A DNA stretch of 64,000 nt. Origin: UBA5976 sp037137575. GTDB taxonomy: Bacteria > Actinomycetota > Actinomycetes > S36-B12 > UBA5976. The stretch lies in contig JBAXKB010000001.1 in the NCBI GenBank assembly GCA_037137575.1, positions 1 to 64,000 on the forward strand, in the 5' to 3' direction. Within the stretch, counting starts at the first letter, position 1, and each line of letters opens with the position of its first letter. Shown in pieces: positions 7,687 through 16,749 of this stretch. The notes under the pieces are model-generated. The model saw only the letters and a list, made by a program, of their open reading frames with translations, was not told the origin of the DNA and ran no database searches. Both the position numbers and the translations under genes were made by a program.

Positions 7687-8406
7687 ATGAGTCTTTCTGT
7701 AAAAAATCGTAAATGGCTATTCGGCATCAATGCACTTTCTGCTTGGGTTGGTTTAGGCATGGCTGTCGTAATCGATTTCTTTGGCTTGGTGCACTACGAC
7801 CCACCAACAACTCCCATTCCACATTCACAGTTTGCCTACTACGGCCACTATGCAGATGGAATTGCTGGTGGCCCAGCGCGATTGCTTGATCTATTTAGCT
7901 ATTTCACAATTTGGAGCCAGGTCGTTGTCGGCGTTGTTGCAACACTGCTGTTTTTGAACCCAGGCCGAGATAGTAAACGCCTGCGAGTATTTCGTTTGGA
8001 CAGCTTGTTGATGATTTCCGTAACTGGAATCGTGTACAACGCATTGATTGCACCTGGCTATCCTCCTGTGGGACTTAATGTCTATTCGAGTTTCTTTGAA
8101 CATACTTTGACCCCGATTTTGACCATCTTGGTATTCCTTTTGGTTGGGCCCCGCAATTGGATAAATTTGCGCACATTTGGTTTGGCACTGGCGTTGCCGA
8201 TTGTCTATGTGGTTTACACCTTGGCTCGTGGCGCAATCATAAATATGTATCCGTACGATTTCTTTGATGTAGCACAAAATGGATATGGCCCGGTACTGAC
8301 ATTTGTTGGAATCATTATCTTGGCGGCAGTGGTGTTGATGTCCATCTTCTGGGGGATCGAACGGTTCTTGCCCGAAGGCAAAGACACCGAGTCGATTTAC
8401 CTGTAG
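7687..8406 (+). CDS. Pr6Pr family membrane protein
   Basis: The protein has 239 residues and six predicted membrane helices. Family hallmarks visible are SFFEHTLTPIL in the middle helix and YTLARG followed by YPYDFFD near the C-terminus. The biochemical function of Pr6Pr proteins is unknown. The gene is monocistronic, with its own leaderless-type promoter, and converges with an oxidase gene on the other strand. In many actinobacteria isoprenoid genes (dxr, ispG) follow rlmN, so this marks the start of an accessory stretch. Confidence 0.8.
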   Translation: MSLSVKNRKWLFGINALSAWVGLGMAVVIDFFGLVHYDPPTTPIPHSQFAYYGHYADGIAGGPARLLDLFSYFTIWSQVVVGVVATLLFLNPGRDSKRLRVFRLDSLLMISVTGIVYNALIAPGYPPVGLNVYSSFFEHTLTPILTILVFLLVGPRNWINLRTFGLALALPIVYVVYTLARGAIINMYPYDFFDVAQNGYGPVLTFVGIIILAAVVLMSIFWGIERFLPEGKDTESIYL

Positions 8407-8449
8407 AAATTCTTGTGACCGAGGTAATTATTCAGGCAAGAGCTTTCGG

Positions 8450-9826
8450 TTATTCACCAATTAGCCGGCCAAGTAATGCACCAACTTTTGAAGTACGTCC
8501 GTGCTTTGCTTCTACAGAGTCAGCATGTCTGACGGCCACAAGTGCACTATTTATGCCTAGCCAGCGAAGCGGTTCAATCTCCCAGTTACGGCTTTGGTGA
8601 TTAACCCAAGGCAAAGTGGTCAGATCGCTTGACTGTCCACAAATCAAATCAGCAAGAGTGCGCCCAGCTAAGTTGCTAGTGCTAACTCCATCGCCAACAT
8701 AGCCGCCAGCCCAAGCAATGCCAGTATCGGTATCGAGTCCACACGATGCCATCCAATCACGCGCAATTCCAAGTGCTCCGCCCCAAGCGTGTGTAATCTT
8801 CGAGCCAGCGACATCGGGGAATAATTCGAGCAAAGTTTTTTCCAAGAGTGAATGCACTTCGGGCACTAGATCGTTTTGCGGTGATATTTGTGAACCGAAA
8901 TGGTACGGCGCGCCACGGCCACCAAAAGCGATTCGATTATCCGCAGTGCGCTGACCGTAAATAACAAGATTTCGAAAATCACTGAAGGTCTGGCGGTTAA
9001 CTAAACCGGTTTTTTGCCAGAAGTTTTCAGACAATGGTTCGGTAGCAATCATTAGTGAATACACCGGGACAACTGCGCGCCGTGATTGTTTAATGGTCGG
9101 GGAGTACCCTTCAGTAGCGCGCACAATGTATTTAGCGCTAACGCTTGCGCTAGCCGTGCTGACTTTATGTTTTGTAATTTCTAAAACTGGTGAGTTTTCA
9201 AAAATCTGAACCCCAAAATCTTCAACCACTCGCGCCAAACTGTGTACTAGTTTGGCGGGATTGAGTGCTGCGCAGTTTGGGGTAAACGTCCCACCTAGCG
9301 CATCGGCAAAATGTGCCTGGCTGGCTATTTCAGCAGCAGATAAAAACTCAAGGTCACTAGCCGGTAGGCCGCTCGCGCGATGTTCTTTAACTTCGTCTCG
9401 CGCTCGATCTAGTTGAACTTGGTTTCGAGCGGCGATCACAGTGCCACCGTGCGACCAATCGCAATCGATATTTTCAAGTTCAATGACGCGGGCAATCTCG
9501 GCAATGTTGCCAACCATGGCAGTATGCATTCGCTTTGCTTGATCTGGCCCAAAAAGTTTGGCTAACTTATTAAACGATGCTGGGAATAGGGCAGAGCACC
9601 AACCACCATTGCGCCCCGAGGCACCAAAGCCCACATGATTGGCATCTAGAACTGCAATGGTTAAGTGCGGCGCCTGTTTCTTTAAGTAATACGCAGTCCA
9701 GAGTCCGGTGAATCCTGCGCCAACGATGGCGACATCAACATCAAGATCTTGGTCCAGTTTTGGTCGCGCAATATTGCCAAACGCGACGGTATCTGACCAA
9801 AGTGGCCCTGATACCGTCGCGTTCAT
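8450..9826 (-). CDS. FAD-dependent amine oxidoreductase (DAO/PuuB-like)
   Basis: The protein has 458 residues. The N-terminal Rossmann motif VGAGFTGLWTA (about 36-46) binds FAD, and GASGRNGG near residue 68 is typical of the D-amino-acid oxidase / gamma-glutamylputrescine oxidase group. The C-terminal AGGYVGDGV motif also fits. It is the last gene of a minus-strand operon behind an Lrp regulator and a class III aminotransferase. The likely reaction is oxidative deamination of a primary or secondary amine to an aldehyde. The exact substrate cannot be read from the sequence. A paralogue lies at 13563-14981. Confidence 0.82.
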   Translation of the reverse strand: MNATVSGPLWSDTVAFGNIARPKLDQDLDVDVAIVGAGFTGLWTAYYLKKQAPHLTIAVLDANHVGFGASGRNGGWCSALFPASFNKLAKLFGPDQAKRMHTAMVGNIAEIARVIELENIDCDWSHGGTVIAARNQVQLDRARDEVKEHRASGLPASDLEFLSAAEIASQAHFADALGGTFTPNCAALNPAKLVHSLARVVEDFGVQIFENSPVLEITKHKVSTASASVSAKYIVRATEGYSPTIKQSRRAVVPVYSLMIATEPLSENFWQKTGLVNRQTFSDFRNLVIYGQRTADNRIAFGGRGAPYHFGSQISPQNDLVPEVHSLLEKTLLELFPDVAGSKITHAWGGALGIARDWMASCGLDTDTGIAWAGGYVGDGVSTSNLAGRTLADLICGQSSDLTTLPWVNHQSRNWEIEPLRWLGINSALVAVRHADSVEAKHGRTSKVGALLGRLIGE

Positions 9827-9842
9827 TTAGAAAACCTGCTGA

Positions 9843-11234
9843 CTAGAGATGATCCATTGCGTTAGTCAAAACATGGCGCAATGTTTGTTCAATCAAATCA
9901 AATTCAGGCTGACCAATAATTAGTGGCGGAGCGAGTTGAATCACCGGGTCGCCACGATCATCGGCGCGGCAATACAGACCGTTTTCAAACATGGCCTTTG
10001 ATAGGTAGCCACGAAGTAGGCGTTCGGCTTCCGCATCGTTGAAAGTTTCCTTGGTGCCCTTGTCTTTAACAAGTTCAATGCCGTAGAAGAAGCCGTCGCC
10101 ACGAACATCGCCAACAATGTCTAGGTCTTTCAACTTCTCGAGTGTCTGTCTGAAGGCATTTTCGTTATCGCGCACATGTTGGTTGATACCTTCTTTTTCA
10201 AAGATATCTAAGTTTGCTAGTGCCACTGCGGAAGAAACGGGGTGTCCACCAAATGTGTAGCCATGGTAGAAAGCCGTCTTATCAACCTTGAACGGTTCGA
10301 AGACCTTGTCGCTGACGATGCAAGCGCCAATTGGGGAGTAACCAGAGGTCATGCCTTTTGCGCAGGTAATCATGTCTGGTTCAACGCCAAAACGATTCAT
10401 GGCAAACATCTCACCAATGCGACCAAAAGCACAAATAGTTTCGTCAGCTACGAGTAACACATCGTAAGTGTCACAAATTTCGCGAACTCGTTCTAAATAT
10501 CCTGGGGGAGGTGGGAAGCAACCACCAGAGTTTTGAACTGGCTCTAGGAATACACACGCTACTGTGTCTGCACCTTCAAACAGGATGGCTTCTTCGATGC
10601 GATCTGCGGCCCAGCGGCCAAATGCTTTGTAGTCATCTGTGTGGTACTCAGCCCGATAGAAATTCGTATTAGGTACTCGAAAACCACCAGGTGTCAGCGG
10701 TTCGAAATACTTCTTTGCCTCTGGAATACCGGTGATAGCTAGGGCGCCCTGAGGCGTGCCGTGGTAAGCAACAGCGCGACTGATTACCTTATGTTTCATT
10801 GGCTTACCGGTTAGTTTGAAATACTGCTTAGCGGCTTTCCACGCTGTTTCCACAGCCTCGCCACCACCAGTTGTGAAGAATACGCGGTTCAGGTTTGGTG
10901 GAGCGTAACTAACTAAGCGCTCGGCTAGTTCAATCGCCTTTGGATGTGCGTAAGACCAAAGCGGGAAGAAAGCTAGTTCAGACATCTGCTTTGCTGCAGC
11001 TTCGGCTAGTTCAGTACGACCGTGGCCAATTTGCACGGTAAATAATCCAGCTAGTCCATCGAGGTAACGCTTGCCATTGCTATCCCAAATGTAGGCGCCT
11101 TCGCCCTTAACAATTATTGGTACCTCTGCGCCTTGTTCGTATACGCCGTGTCGTGCAAAGTGCAACCAGAGGTTGTCTTTCGCTTTTTGTGAGAGTGCCT
11201 GCGTGTCGTATTCGTGGTGCGATTCCATGATCAT
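9843..11234 (-). CDS. Class III PLP aminotransferase, putrescine-pyruvate type
   Basis: The protein has 463 residues with the class III fold. PLP contacts visible are TTGGGEAVE (about 121-129), the Asp in VADE (D264) and the Schiff-base lysine K293 in CAKGMTSGY. The close aromatic and glycine pattern (PLWSYAHP, GHGRTELAEA) resembles putrescine or omega-amino acid to pyruvate transaminases (SpuC-like). Gene context supports amine catabolism: an aminoaldehyde dehydrogenase is divergent, and the permease and oxidases are close by. It lies 8 bp after the Lrp gene and 16 bp before the oxidase. Confidence 0.82.
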   Translation of the reverse strand: MIMESHHEYDTQALSQKAKDNLWLHFARHGVYEQGAEVPIIVKGEGAYIWDSNGKRYLDGLAGLFTVQIGHGRTELAEAAAKQMSELAFFPLWSYAHPKAIELAERLVSYAPPNLNRVFFTTGGGEAVETAWKAAKQYFKLTGKPMKHKVISRAVAYHGTPQGALAITGIPEAKKYFEPLTPGGFRVPNTNFYRAEYHTDDYKAFGRWAADRIEEAILFEGADTVACVFLEPVQNSGGCFPPPPGYLERVREICDTYDVLLVADETICAFGRIGEMFAMNRFGVEPDMITCAKGMTSGYSPIGACIVSDKVFEPFKVDKTAFYHGYTFGGHPVSSAVALANLDIFEKEGINQHVRDNENAFRQTLEKLKDLDIVGDVRGDGFFYGIELVKDKGTKETFNDAEAERLLRGYLSKAMFENGLYCRADDRGDPVIQLAPPLIIGQPEFDLIEQTLRHVLTNAMDHL

Positions 11235-11242
11235 TCCAATGT

Positions 11243-11701
11243 TTAGTGGATTCCGTAGTTATAACTTTGTTTGCGCAGATCCAAATACACGAAGGTTTCA
11301 GTACGAATAACATTCGGCAGTTTTCTGACTTTATTATTTAGTATGTCCAACAGTGCTTCGTCGTTTGCGCACGTTACTTCAATGAGTAAATCGAAGCTGC
11401 CAGCGGTGATAACTACGTAGTCAACTTCTGGAACTTTTGCTAGTTCGTCCGCAGCCGCTTTGAGGTCGCCGGAAACGGCGATACCGATCATTGCTGCGCG
11501 GTTGAATCCAACTTGTAGTGGATCCGTTACCGCAACAATTTGCATAACGCCAGAGTCAATGAGTTTGGTAACCCGTTGACGAACTGCTGCTTCGGAAAGT
11601 CCAACTGCTTTGCCGATAGTTGCGTATGGACGCCGACCATCTTCTTGTAGTTGTTCGATAATGCGTAATGACACATCGTCAACAATCCGAGACTTACTCA
11701 T
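11243..11701 (-). CDS. Lrp/AsnC family transcriptional regulator
   Basis: The protein has 152 residues, the usual length. An N-terminal winged helix-turn-helix (about 5-55, with DGRRPYATIGKAVGLSEAAV) is followed by a RAM ligand-binding domain with the GSFDLLIEV strand. I set the start at the ATG beginning MSKSRI, preceded by GGAAAATGAAG. A longer reading from 11758 would add 19 atypical residues. It is first in the operon with the aminotransferase and oxidase and divergent from the dehydrogenase, so it probably senses an amine or amino acid and controls both units. Confidence 0.9.
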   Translation of the reverse strand: MSKSRIVDDVSLRIIEQLQEDGRRPYATIGKAVGLSEAAVRQRVTKLIDSGVMQIVAVTDPLQVGFNRAAMIGIAVSGDLKAAADELAKVPEVDYVVITAGSFDLLIEVTCANDEALLDILNNKVRKLPNVIRTETFVYLDLRKQSYNYGIH

Positions 11702-11764
11702 AACTTCATTTTCCGTGGTTTTTATGACATAAGCAAGTGATTTCGTGACATTTCGCAATTATTT

Positions 11765-11779
11765 CTACGAAATTCGTAG
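11765..11779. promoter_or_regulatory. Palindromic operator between lrp-like and dehydrogenase genes
   Basis: CTACGAA and TTCGTAG form a perfect 7-bp inverted repeat around a single A. The site lies in the 188-bp divergent intergenic region, 64 bp from the Lrp start and 110 bp from the dehydrogenase start. Lrp/AsnC proteins bind short AT-rich palindromes of about 13-15 bp. Further TTTCG half-sites lie on the Lrp side. Confidence 0.6.
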
Positions 11780-11889
11780 TAGGCACGACTTATTTATCAG
11801 GAAATCGTGGGAAATGTGCTGACAAGCCAGCACCCATTCACTAAAGTGCTAGTAATAGCAAGCAATTTCACATGCGAAAGGCCTCATTC

Positions 11890-13326
11890 ATGGCAAAGGT
11901 ATTACAGAACTTCATCAACGGTGAATTAGTTGATGGTGTAACCGGTGAAACAACAGATTTAATAAATCCATCAACCGGTGAAGTTTATGCAAAAGCACAG
12001 CTTTCAACTTCAGAAGATGTCGATCGAGCCTACAACGCTGCTAGTTCTGCCTTCGAAGAATGGCGCGACACCACACCTTCTGAGCGTCAGAAGATGTTGT
12101 TGGATATAGCTGACTTATTCGAGGCACACGGCGAAGAGCTTGTTGCAATTGAGTCAGAAAATACTGGCAAGCCAATTCAAGTAACTATGGATGAAGAACT
12201 GCCGCCGATGATCGATCAGGTGCGATTCTTTGCTGGCGCAGCTCGTATTCTTGAAGGACGCGCATCAGGTGAGTACATGAAGGGCTTCACCTCAATGATT
12301 CGTCGTGAGCCAGTTGGCATTGTGGGTCAGGTAACTCCGTGGAACTACCCAATGATGATGGCTGTTTGGAAATTTGCTCCAGCACTTGCTGCTGGTAACT
12401 GTGTTGTGCTGAAGCCTTCAGATACCACGCCGGCATCGACAGTTCGGATGGCCGAACTAATGGGTCAAGTTCTGCCACCAGGTGTGTTCAATGTGGTCAC
12501 TGGTGATCGCAATACTGGTCGGGCACTCGTTGAACATGATGCCCCACAAATGGTTGCAGTTACTGGTTCGGTTCGAGCAGGTATGGAAGTGGCTGCTAGC
12601 GCTGCGCGAGATGTTAAGCGTGTACACCTTGAACTCGGTGGGAAAGCTCCAGTAATTGTTTTCAATGATGCAGATATCGCTGCTGCAGCCGAATGGCTTG
12701 CAGTTGCTGGCTATTTCAATGCTGGCCAAGACTGCACCGCTGCTACTCGAGTGCTTGTCCAAGAAGGGGTCTACAACGACTTTGTTGCAGCTCTGGCCGA
12801 ACAGGCACGCGGTATCACCACCACATTTGAGAACGGCCCTGGTGATGTTGATGCGCTGGTTCCGCCAGTGAATAATGCTGCGCAGCTAGAAAAAGTTCTG
12901 GGATTCATTGATCGCACTCCGAGTCACGCTCAAATCGTAGCTGGTGGAAATCGCATTGGTGATCGTGGTTACTACATTGAGCCAACAGTTATTAGTGACT
13001 TGACGCAAGATGATGAGATGATTCAGAACGAAATCTTTGGTCCAGTTATGACCGTACAAAAGTTCACTGATGAAGCGCAAGCACTGCGCTGGGCAAACGA
13101 TGTTAAATACGGTTTGGCATCATCGGTTTGGACTCGCGATATCGGCGTTGGTCTGCGAATGTCTCGCCTGCTAGATTTCGGTTGCGTGTGGATCAATACC
13201 CACATTCCGATAGTGGCCGAAATGCCTCATGGTGGCTTCAAACACTCTGGTTACGGTAAAGACCTATCAATGTATGGGCTTGAGGATTACACCCGAATCA
13301 AGCATGTAATGGTTTCCTTGGATTAA
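11890..13326 (+). CDS. Aldehyde dehydrogenase, gamma-aminobutyraldehyde type
   Basis: The protein has 478 residues. Catalytic residues are the general base E248 in LELGGKAP and nucleophile C282 in NAGQDCTAATRV. The oxyanion Asn sits in TPWNYP. The NAGQDC motif and length fit NAD-dependent gamma-aminobutyraldehyde or betaine-aldehyde dehydrogenases (PatD-like), which turn the product of putrescine deamination into GABA. The start at 11890 follows GAAAGG by 8 nt; an upstream ATG at 11872 lacks such a site. It is transcribed divergently from the Lrp operon. Confidence 0.88.
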   Translation: MAKVLQNFINGELVDGVTGETTDLINPSTGEVYAKAQLSTSEDVDRAYNAASSAFEEWRDTTPSERQKMLLDIADLFEAHGEELVAIESENTGKPIQVTMDEELPPMIDQVRFFAGAARILEGRASGEYMKGFTSMIRREPVGIVGQVTPWNYPMMMAVWKFAPALAAGNCVVLKPSDTTPASTVRMAELMGQVLPPGVFNVVTGDRNTGRALVEHDAPQMVAVTGSVRAGMEVAASAARDVKRVHLELGGKAPVIVFNDADIAAAAEWLAVAGYFNAGQDCTAATRVLVQEGVYNDFVAALAEQARGITTTFENGPGDVDALVPPVNNAAQLEKVLGFIDRTPSHAQIVAGGNRIGDRGYYIEPTVISDLTQDDEMIQNEIFGPVMTVQKFTDEAQALRWANDVKYGLASSVWTRDIGVGLRMSRLLDFGCVWINTHIPIVAEMPHGGFKHSGYGKDLSMYGLEDYTRIKHVMVSLD

Positions 13327-13384
13327 TTTGTGTCTTTGTCGGTGACTTAAAGCAATTCGGGGTTACCATACAGGGGCAAGGGGT

Positions 13385-13542
13385 AGTCAGATGTGACTGC
13401 CGATTGGTGTTCTGCATTGGCAGATACACACATAGTGAAAGGGACTGGTGGGACGCGGGGTTCGCTTTAGTGCGACGACCCGACAGACAACAGCCTGCTT
13501 TTTAGCAGCAAATTATGTCGACACCAGTGAGCGAAAGCTCAC
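13385..13542 (+). ncRNA. Structured leader RNA, possible riboswitch, of unknown class
   Basis: The 236-bp gap upstream of an FAD oxidase folds well on the coding strand. Hairpin A is AGTCA/TGACT (13385-13398), and an overlapping stem pairs TGCCGAT with ATTGGCA (13398-13422). A 7-bp stem ACTGGTG (13444-13450) with CACCAGT (13522-13528) encloses two hairpins: 13456-13482 (CGGG/CCCG plus TCGC/GCGA) and 13495-13508 (CTGCT-TTTT-AGCAG). It abuts GTGAGC-GAAA-GCTCAC (13527-13542), which shares two bases with the closing stem, so the two exclude each other at the junction. The ribosome site AAGGA follows at 13550-13554. I could not match it to a known riboswitch consensus. Confidence 0.5.
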
Positions 13543-13562
13543 CCAAATAAAGGAACTTCACT

Positions 13563-14981
13563 ATGAGTTTTTCTCAGTATGGATCAGAGGCGACGATGCC
13601 GTCGTTGGCTGACATTAAAAACCAGTGTTACTGGCTTGATGATGTTGATGCACCCGAAGATAAGTCACGCTTAATCGGAAAAATGAGCGCTGACTTAGTA
13701 ATTGTTGGCGGTGGCTTCACTGGCTTATGGGCGGCGATTGAAGCAAAGCAGAGCCAGCCAAACCTCGATGTTGTTTTAGTTGATGGCGATGCCATCGCAC
13801 ATGGTGCCAGTGGGCGAAATGGTGGCTTTGTTGCAGCGTCGCTAACTCATGGGTTCGTTAATGGTTTGAAACGTTGGCCGGATGAACTAAAACGTTTAGT
13901 TAAGGCCGGACATGAAAACCTCGATGCGATTGAAGATTTTGTAATCCAAAACAACATCGATTGCGATTGGCGCAGAGTTGGCGAAATTGATGTAGCAACT
14001 GAAGAGTATCAAGTTGAGGCTTTGCAATCCTTCGTTGATAAAGCAGCTAGTTATGGCGAACATTTAATTTGGTTAGACCAACAGCAAATGCGCGGTAAAT
14101 TAAATTCGCCAACTTTTATCGGCGGACTTTTTGATCCAGACAGCGTGGCAATCTGCGACCCAGCCAGGTTGGCTTGGGGACTTCGTGACGCCGCCTTGGC
14201 ATTAGGTGTTCGAATTTATGAACATTCGCCGGTGGTTGCGCTAAATGACAAAGGAAATTTTGTCGAGGTCATGTGTGAATTTGGCCAGATTCAAACATCA
14301 AAAGTTTTACTAGCAACAAATGCTTATCCGGCGCTTTTGAAACGGCTTAAGTATCTGGTTGTTCCGGTTTACGATTCGATTCTGGTTACTGAGCCGCTGA
14401 GTGAGAAGCAGAAAGCCGACATTGGTTGGCATGATGCTGAGGGTATTAGCGATTCTGGAAATCAATTTCATTACTATCGGTCAACGGTGGATGGCCGTAT
14501 TCTCTGGGGTGGTTATGACGCTACTTATCACTTCCGTAGCGGCTTTGGAAAAGAGTTCGAACAATCAACTGCGTCTTGGCCTAAGCTGGCAAATCACTTC
14601 TTCGCTACTTTTCCACAACTCGCTGGATTGAAATTTGAATACGGCTGGAGTGGCGCAATCGATACTTGCACACGCTTTAGTGCTTTCTGGGGGCTGGCAA
14701 TGGGCGAAAAAGTTTCTTATGTCGCTGGCTATACGGGACTTGGAGTTGGCGCTTCCAGGTTCGGCGCTCGCGTGGCGCTTAATCAGTTGTTCAAATTAGA
14801 AAATCCAGATTTAGATTTTAAAATGACTCGTAAATTGCCAAAGCCATTTCCACCAGAACCATTTCGGTCGGCCGGTATCAATTTCACGCGGTGGTCATTA
14901 GATCACGCGGACCGTCATCAAGGTAAACGCAATTGGTGGCTCAAGTTGCTAGACCGAATAGGTATGGGCTTTGATTCTTAA
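13563..14981 (+). CDS. FAD-dependent amine oxidoreductase, second paralogue (PuuB-like)
   Basis: The protein has 472 residues and is a paralogue of the oxidase at 8450-9826. It has an FAD Rossmann motif VGGGFTGLWAA (about 47-57), GASGRNGGF (about 81-89) and the shared stretch NNIDCDW. The C-terminal AGYTGLGVG contacts the flavin. It probably oxidises an amine or a gamma-glutamylated amine, with hydrogen peroxide or a reduced quinone as by-product. It is monocistronic, follows the folded leader, and converges with the APC permease. Ribosome site AAGGA. Confidence 0.82.
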   Translation: MSFSQYGSEATMPSLADIKNQCYWLDDVDAPEDKSRLIGKMSADLVIVGGGFTGLWAAIEAKQSQPNLDVVLVDGDAIAHGASGRNGGFVAASLTHGFVNGLKRWPDELKRLVKAGHENLDAIEDFVIQNNIDCDWRRVGEIDVATEEYQVEALQSFVDKAASYGEHLIWLDQQQMRGKLNSPTFIGGLFDPDSVAICDPARLAWGLRDAALALGVRIYEHSPVVALNDKGNFVEVMCEFGQIQTSKVLLATNAYPALLKRLKYLVVPVYDSILVTEPLSEKQKADIGWHDAEGISDSGNQFHYYRSTVDGRILWGGYDATYHFRSGFGKEFEQSTASWPKLANHFFATFPQLAGLKFEYGWSGAIDTCTRFSAFWGLAMGEKVSYVAGYTGLGVGASRFGARVALNQLFKLENPDLDFKMTRKLPKPFPPEPFRSAGINFTRWSLDHADRHQGKRNWWLKLLDRIGMGFDS

Positions 14982-15028
14982 CAAAAATTTCTATTCCCCC
15001 GCTTTGGGAGCTAGAGGATGTCTTTCTT

Positions 15029-16630
15029 CTAATTATCGAAGTCTGGCGGAATAACGGTATTTTCATCGATTGTGGCATCTGGTACGCCGAATCGGTCTGC
15101 AGATGCATATACGTGTTCGGCCACAACTATCGGGGTATGTCGATTAAGTGTCTTGCCAGCGAAGAAGGCGGGTGAAATTCGAGACATGATCACCATCAAG
15201 ATCACCCCAAGTAACAGCGACCCAATCGCGATAACAAAAATTCCACCAAGCTTTACGCCAAAAATGTTAACGGCTGTGTAACTGTTATCTGGATTCATGT
15301 CATCAAACGTGGTTTTAATAAATACGCCAAGCAAGGTGATACCACCGATTAATGGCATGATCACGCGAGCAGCAATCTGCCGGAAATTGGTGCCTGCATC
15401 TTTACGAAAATGCCAAGCAGCGGAGAAGCCAGTTAAGCCGTAGTAGAAAGCAACCAAAAGGCCAACGACTTCAGTTGCATCGCCAAGTACATTTTCGCTA
15501 ACCGCAGTAAGTCCTGCGTAAAACAGAATTGAAACGGTTGCCGTAACTAGTGTCGCAAAACCTGGCGTCAGGTAAGTGCTGTGAATCTTCGCGAACTTGC
15601 GCGGGATAGCGTCGTAAGCACCCATCGAAAGCAGGGTGCGAGCATTGGGCATGATCGTCGTCTGAGTTGTGGCGGCAGCCGATGTAAGTACCGCAAAAAT
15701 GAGGAACTTATCCAAGTGAGTGCCAAGAACTTGTCCGCCAATTTGGGCCAGAACATCGTCACTATTTTCAAGTGGCTTGGCACTTGAGTAAGCAAGGCAA
15801 GCAACAGCGACGAGCGCGTATGTGACTAACAAAATCAAGGTACTGATCAGTGCTGCGCGGCCAGGAACTTTGTCTGGTTCTTCGGTTTCCTCATTCAAAG
15901 AAACTGTGGTGTCCCAACCCCAATATAAAAACACTGCTAGCAGTACTCCGGCGGAAAGTGCACTAAATGAAAACCCATGTCCATCGGTTACCGCAAACGG
16001 GTTAAACCAATTAAGTTGCGGTTTCACCGCGTCTTTGCCGGCAGTTCCGGAGTAGACCTTGAAAAGCGCAACAACACTGAACCAAATCAAAACGACCATC
16101 TCAATACCGAGTAACCATTGCTGGAGTCGTGCCGAAACATTGATTCCTCGGTAAGAAATCCAACTCAGCAAAATAACCCAACTACATCCTGCAACAGTTA
16201 CCCAAAGCGTGCTTTCAGCTAGTGAACTGCCAAACATCAGAAAGAAATATTTGCCAGCGATTTGCGCAACACTGGCCATGCTGATCATGCCAGCGGCAAC
16301 AAGGCCCCAGCCGCCCATCCAGCCAACCCACGGGTTGAAAACCCGAGTTGCCCAGGTGAATGTAGTTCCACAATCTGGCGTCTCTCGGTTTAGTTCACGG
16401 TATGCATATGCGATGAACAAGATTGGGATGAATGCCAGCAAAATTATGGCTGGTGATTGATAAGCAACATAAGCAACGATGAAGCCAAGAGTTGCTGCTA
16501 GCGAGTAGCCGGGTGCGGTTGATGAAACACCTATGGTGATGCTGGAAAGCAGGCCAAGACTTTTTGTGCGTAAGCCTTTTTCGTGACCCTCGTTGGCTGT
16601 GAAATTATCGACAGCAGGTTCAATGTTCAT
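15029..16630 (-). CDS. APC superfamily amino acid/polyamine permease
   Basis: The protein has 533 residues and about twelve membrane helices. TM1 contains the broken-helix consensus (GVSSTAPGYSLA), where the substrate amine binds in APC transporters. It is the transport partner of the neighbouring catabolic genes. Substrate specificity (putrescine, GABA or an amino acid) is inferred from context only. The ATG at 16628-16630 lies 8 nt after a TAAAGT on the minus strand, so the mRNA may have almost no leader. It converges with the second oxidase 47 bp away, with no clear terminator between them. Confidence 0.87.
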   Translation of the reverse strand: MNIEPAVDNFTANEGHEKGLRTKSLGLLSSITIGVSSTAPGYSLAATLGFIVAYVAYQSPAIILLAFIPILFIAYAYRELNRETPDCGTTFTWATRVFNPWVGWMGGWGLVAAGMISMASVAQIAGKYFFLMFGSSLAESTLWVTVAGCSWVILLSWISYRGINVSARLQQWLLGIEMVVLIWFSVVALFKVYSGTAGKDAVKPQLNWFNPFAVTDGHGFSFSALSAGVLLAVFLYWGWDTTVSLNEETEEPDKVPGRAALISTLILLVTYALVAVACLAYSSAKPLENSDDVLAQIGGQVLGTHLDKFLIFAVLTSAAATTQTTIMPNARTLLSMGAYDAIPRKFAKIHSTYLTPGFATLVTATVSILFYAGLTAVSENVLGDATEVVGLLVAFYYGLTGFSAAWHFRKDAGTNFRQIAARVIMPLIGGITLLGVFIKTTFDDMNPDNSYTAVNIFGVKLGGIFVIAIGSLLLGVILMVIMSRISPAFFAGKTLNRHTPIVVAEHVYASADRFGVPDATIDENTVIPPDFDN

Positions 16631-16749
16631 TGGCTACGACTTTAGCAAGTGATTTAGTTGGGCCCTTTCGGAATGCCAAAACTAGTTCCAAAAGCTAATT
16701 AGTGCTTTTCGCTGATTTCTACTTCCCGCAAAATACCGCACCAGGCGTT

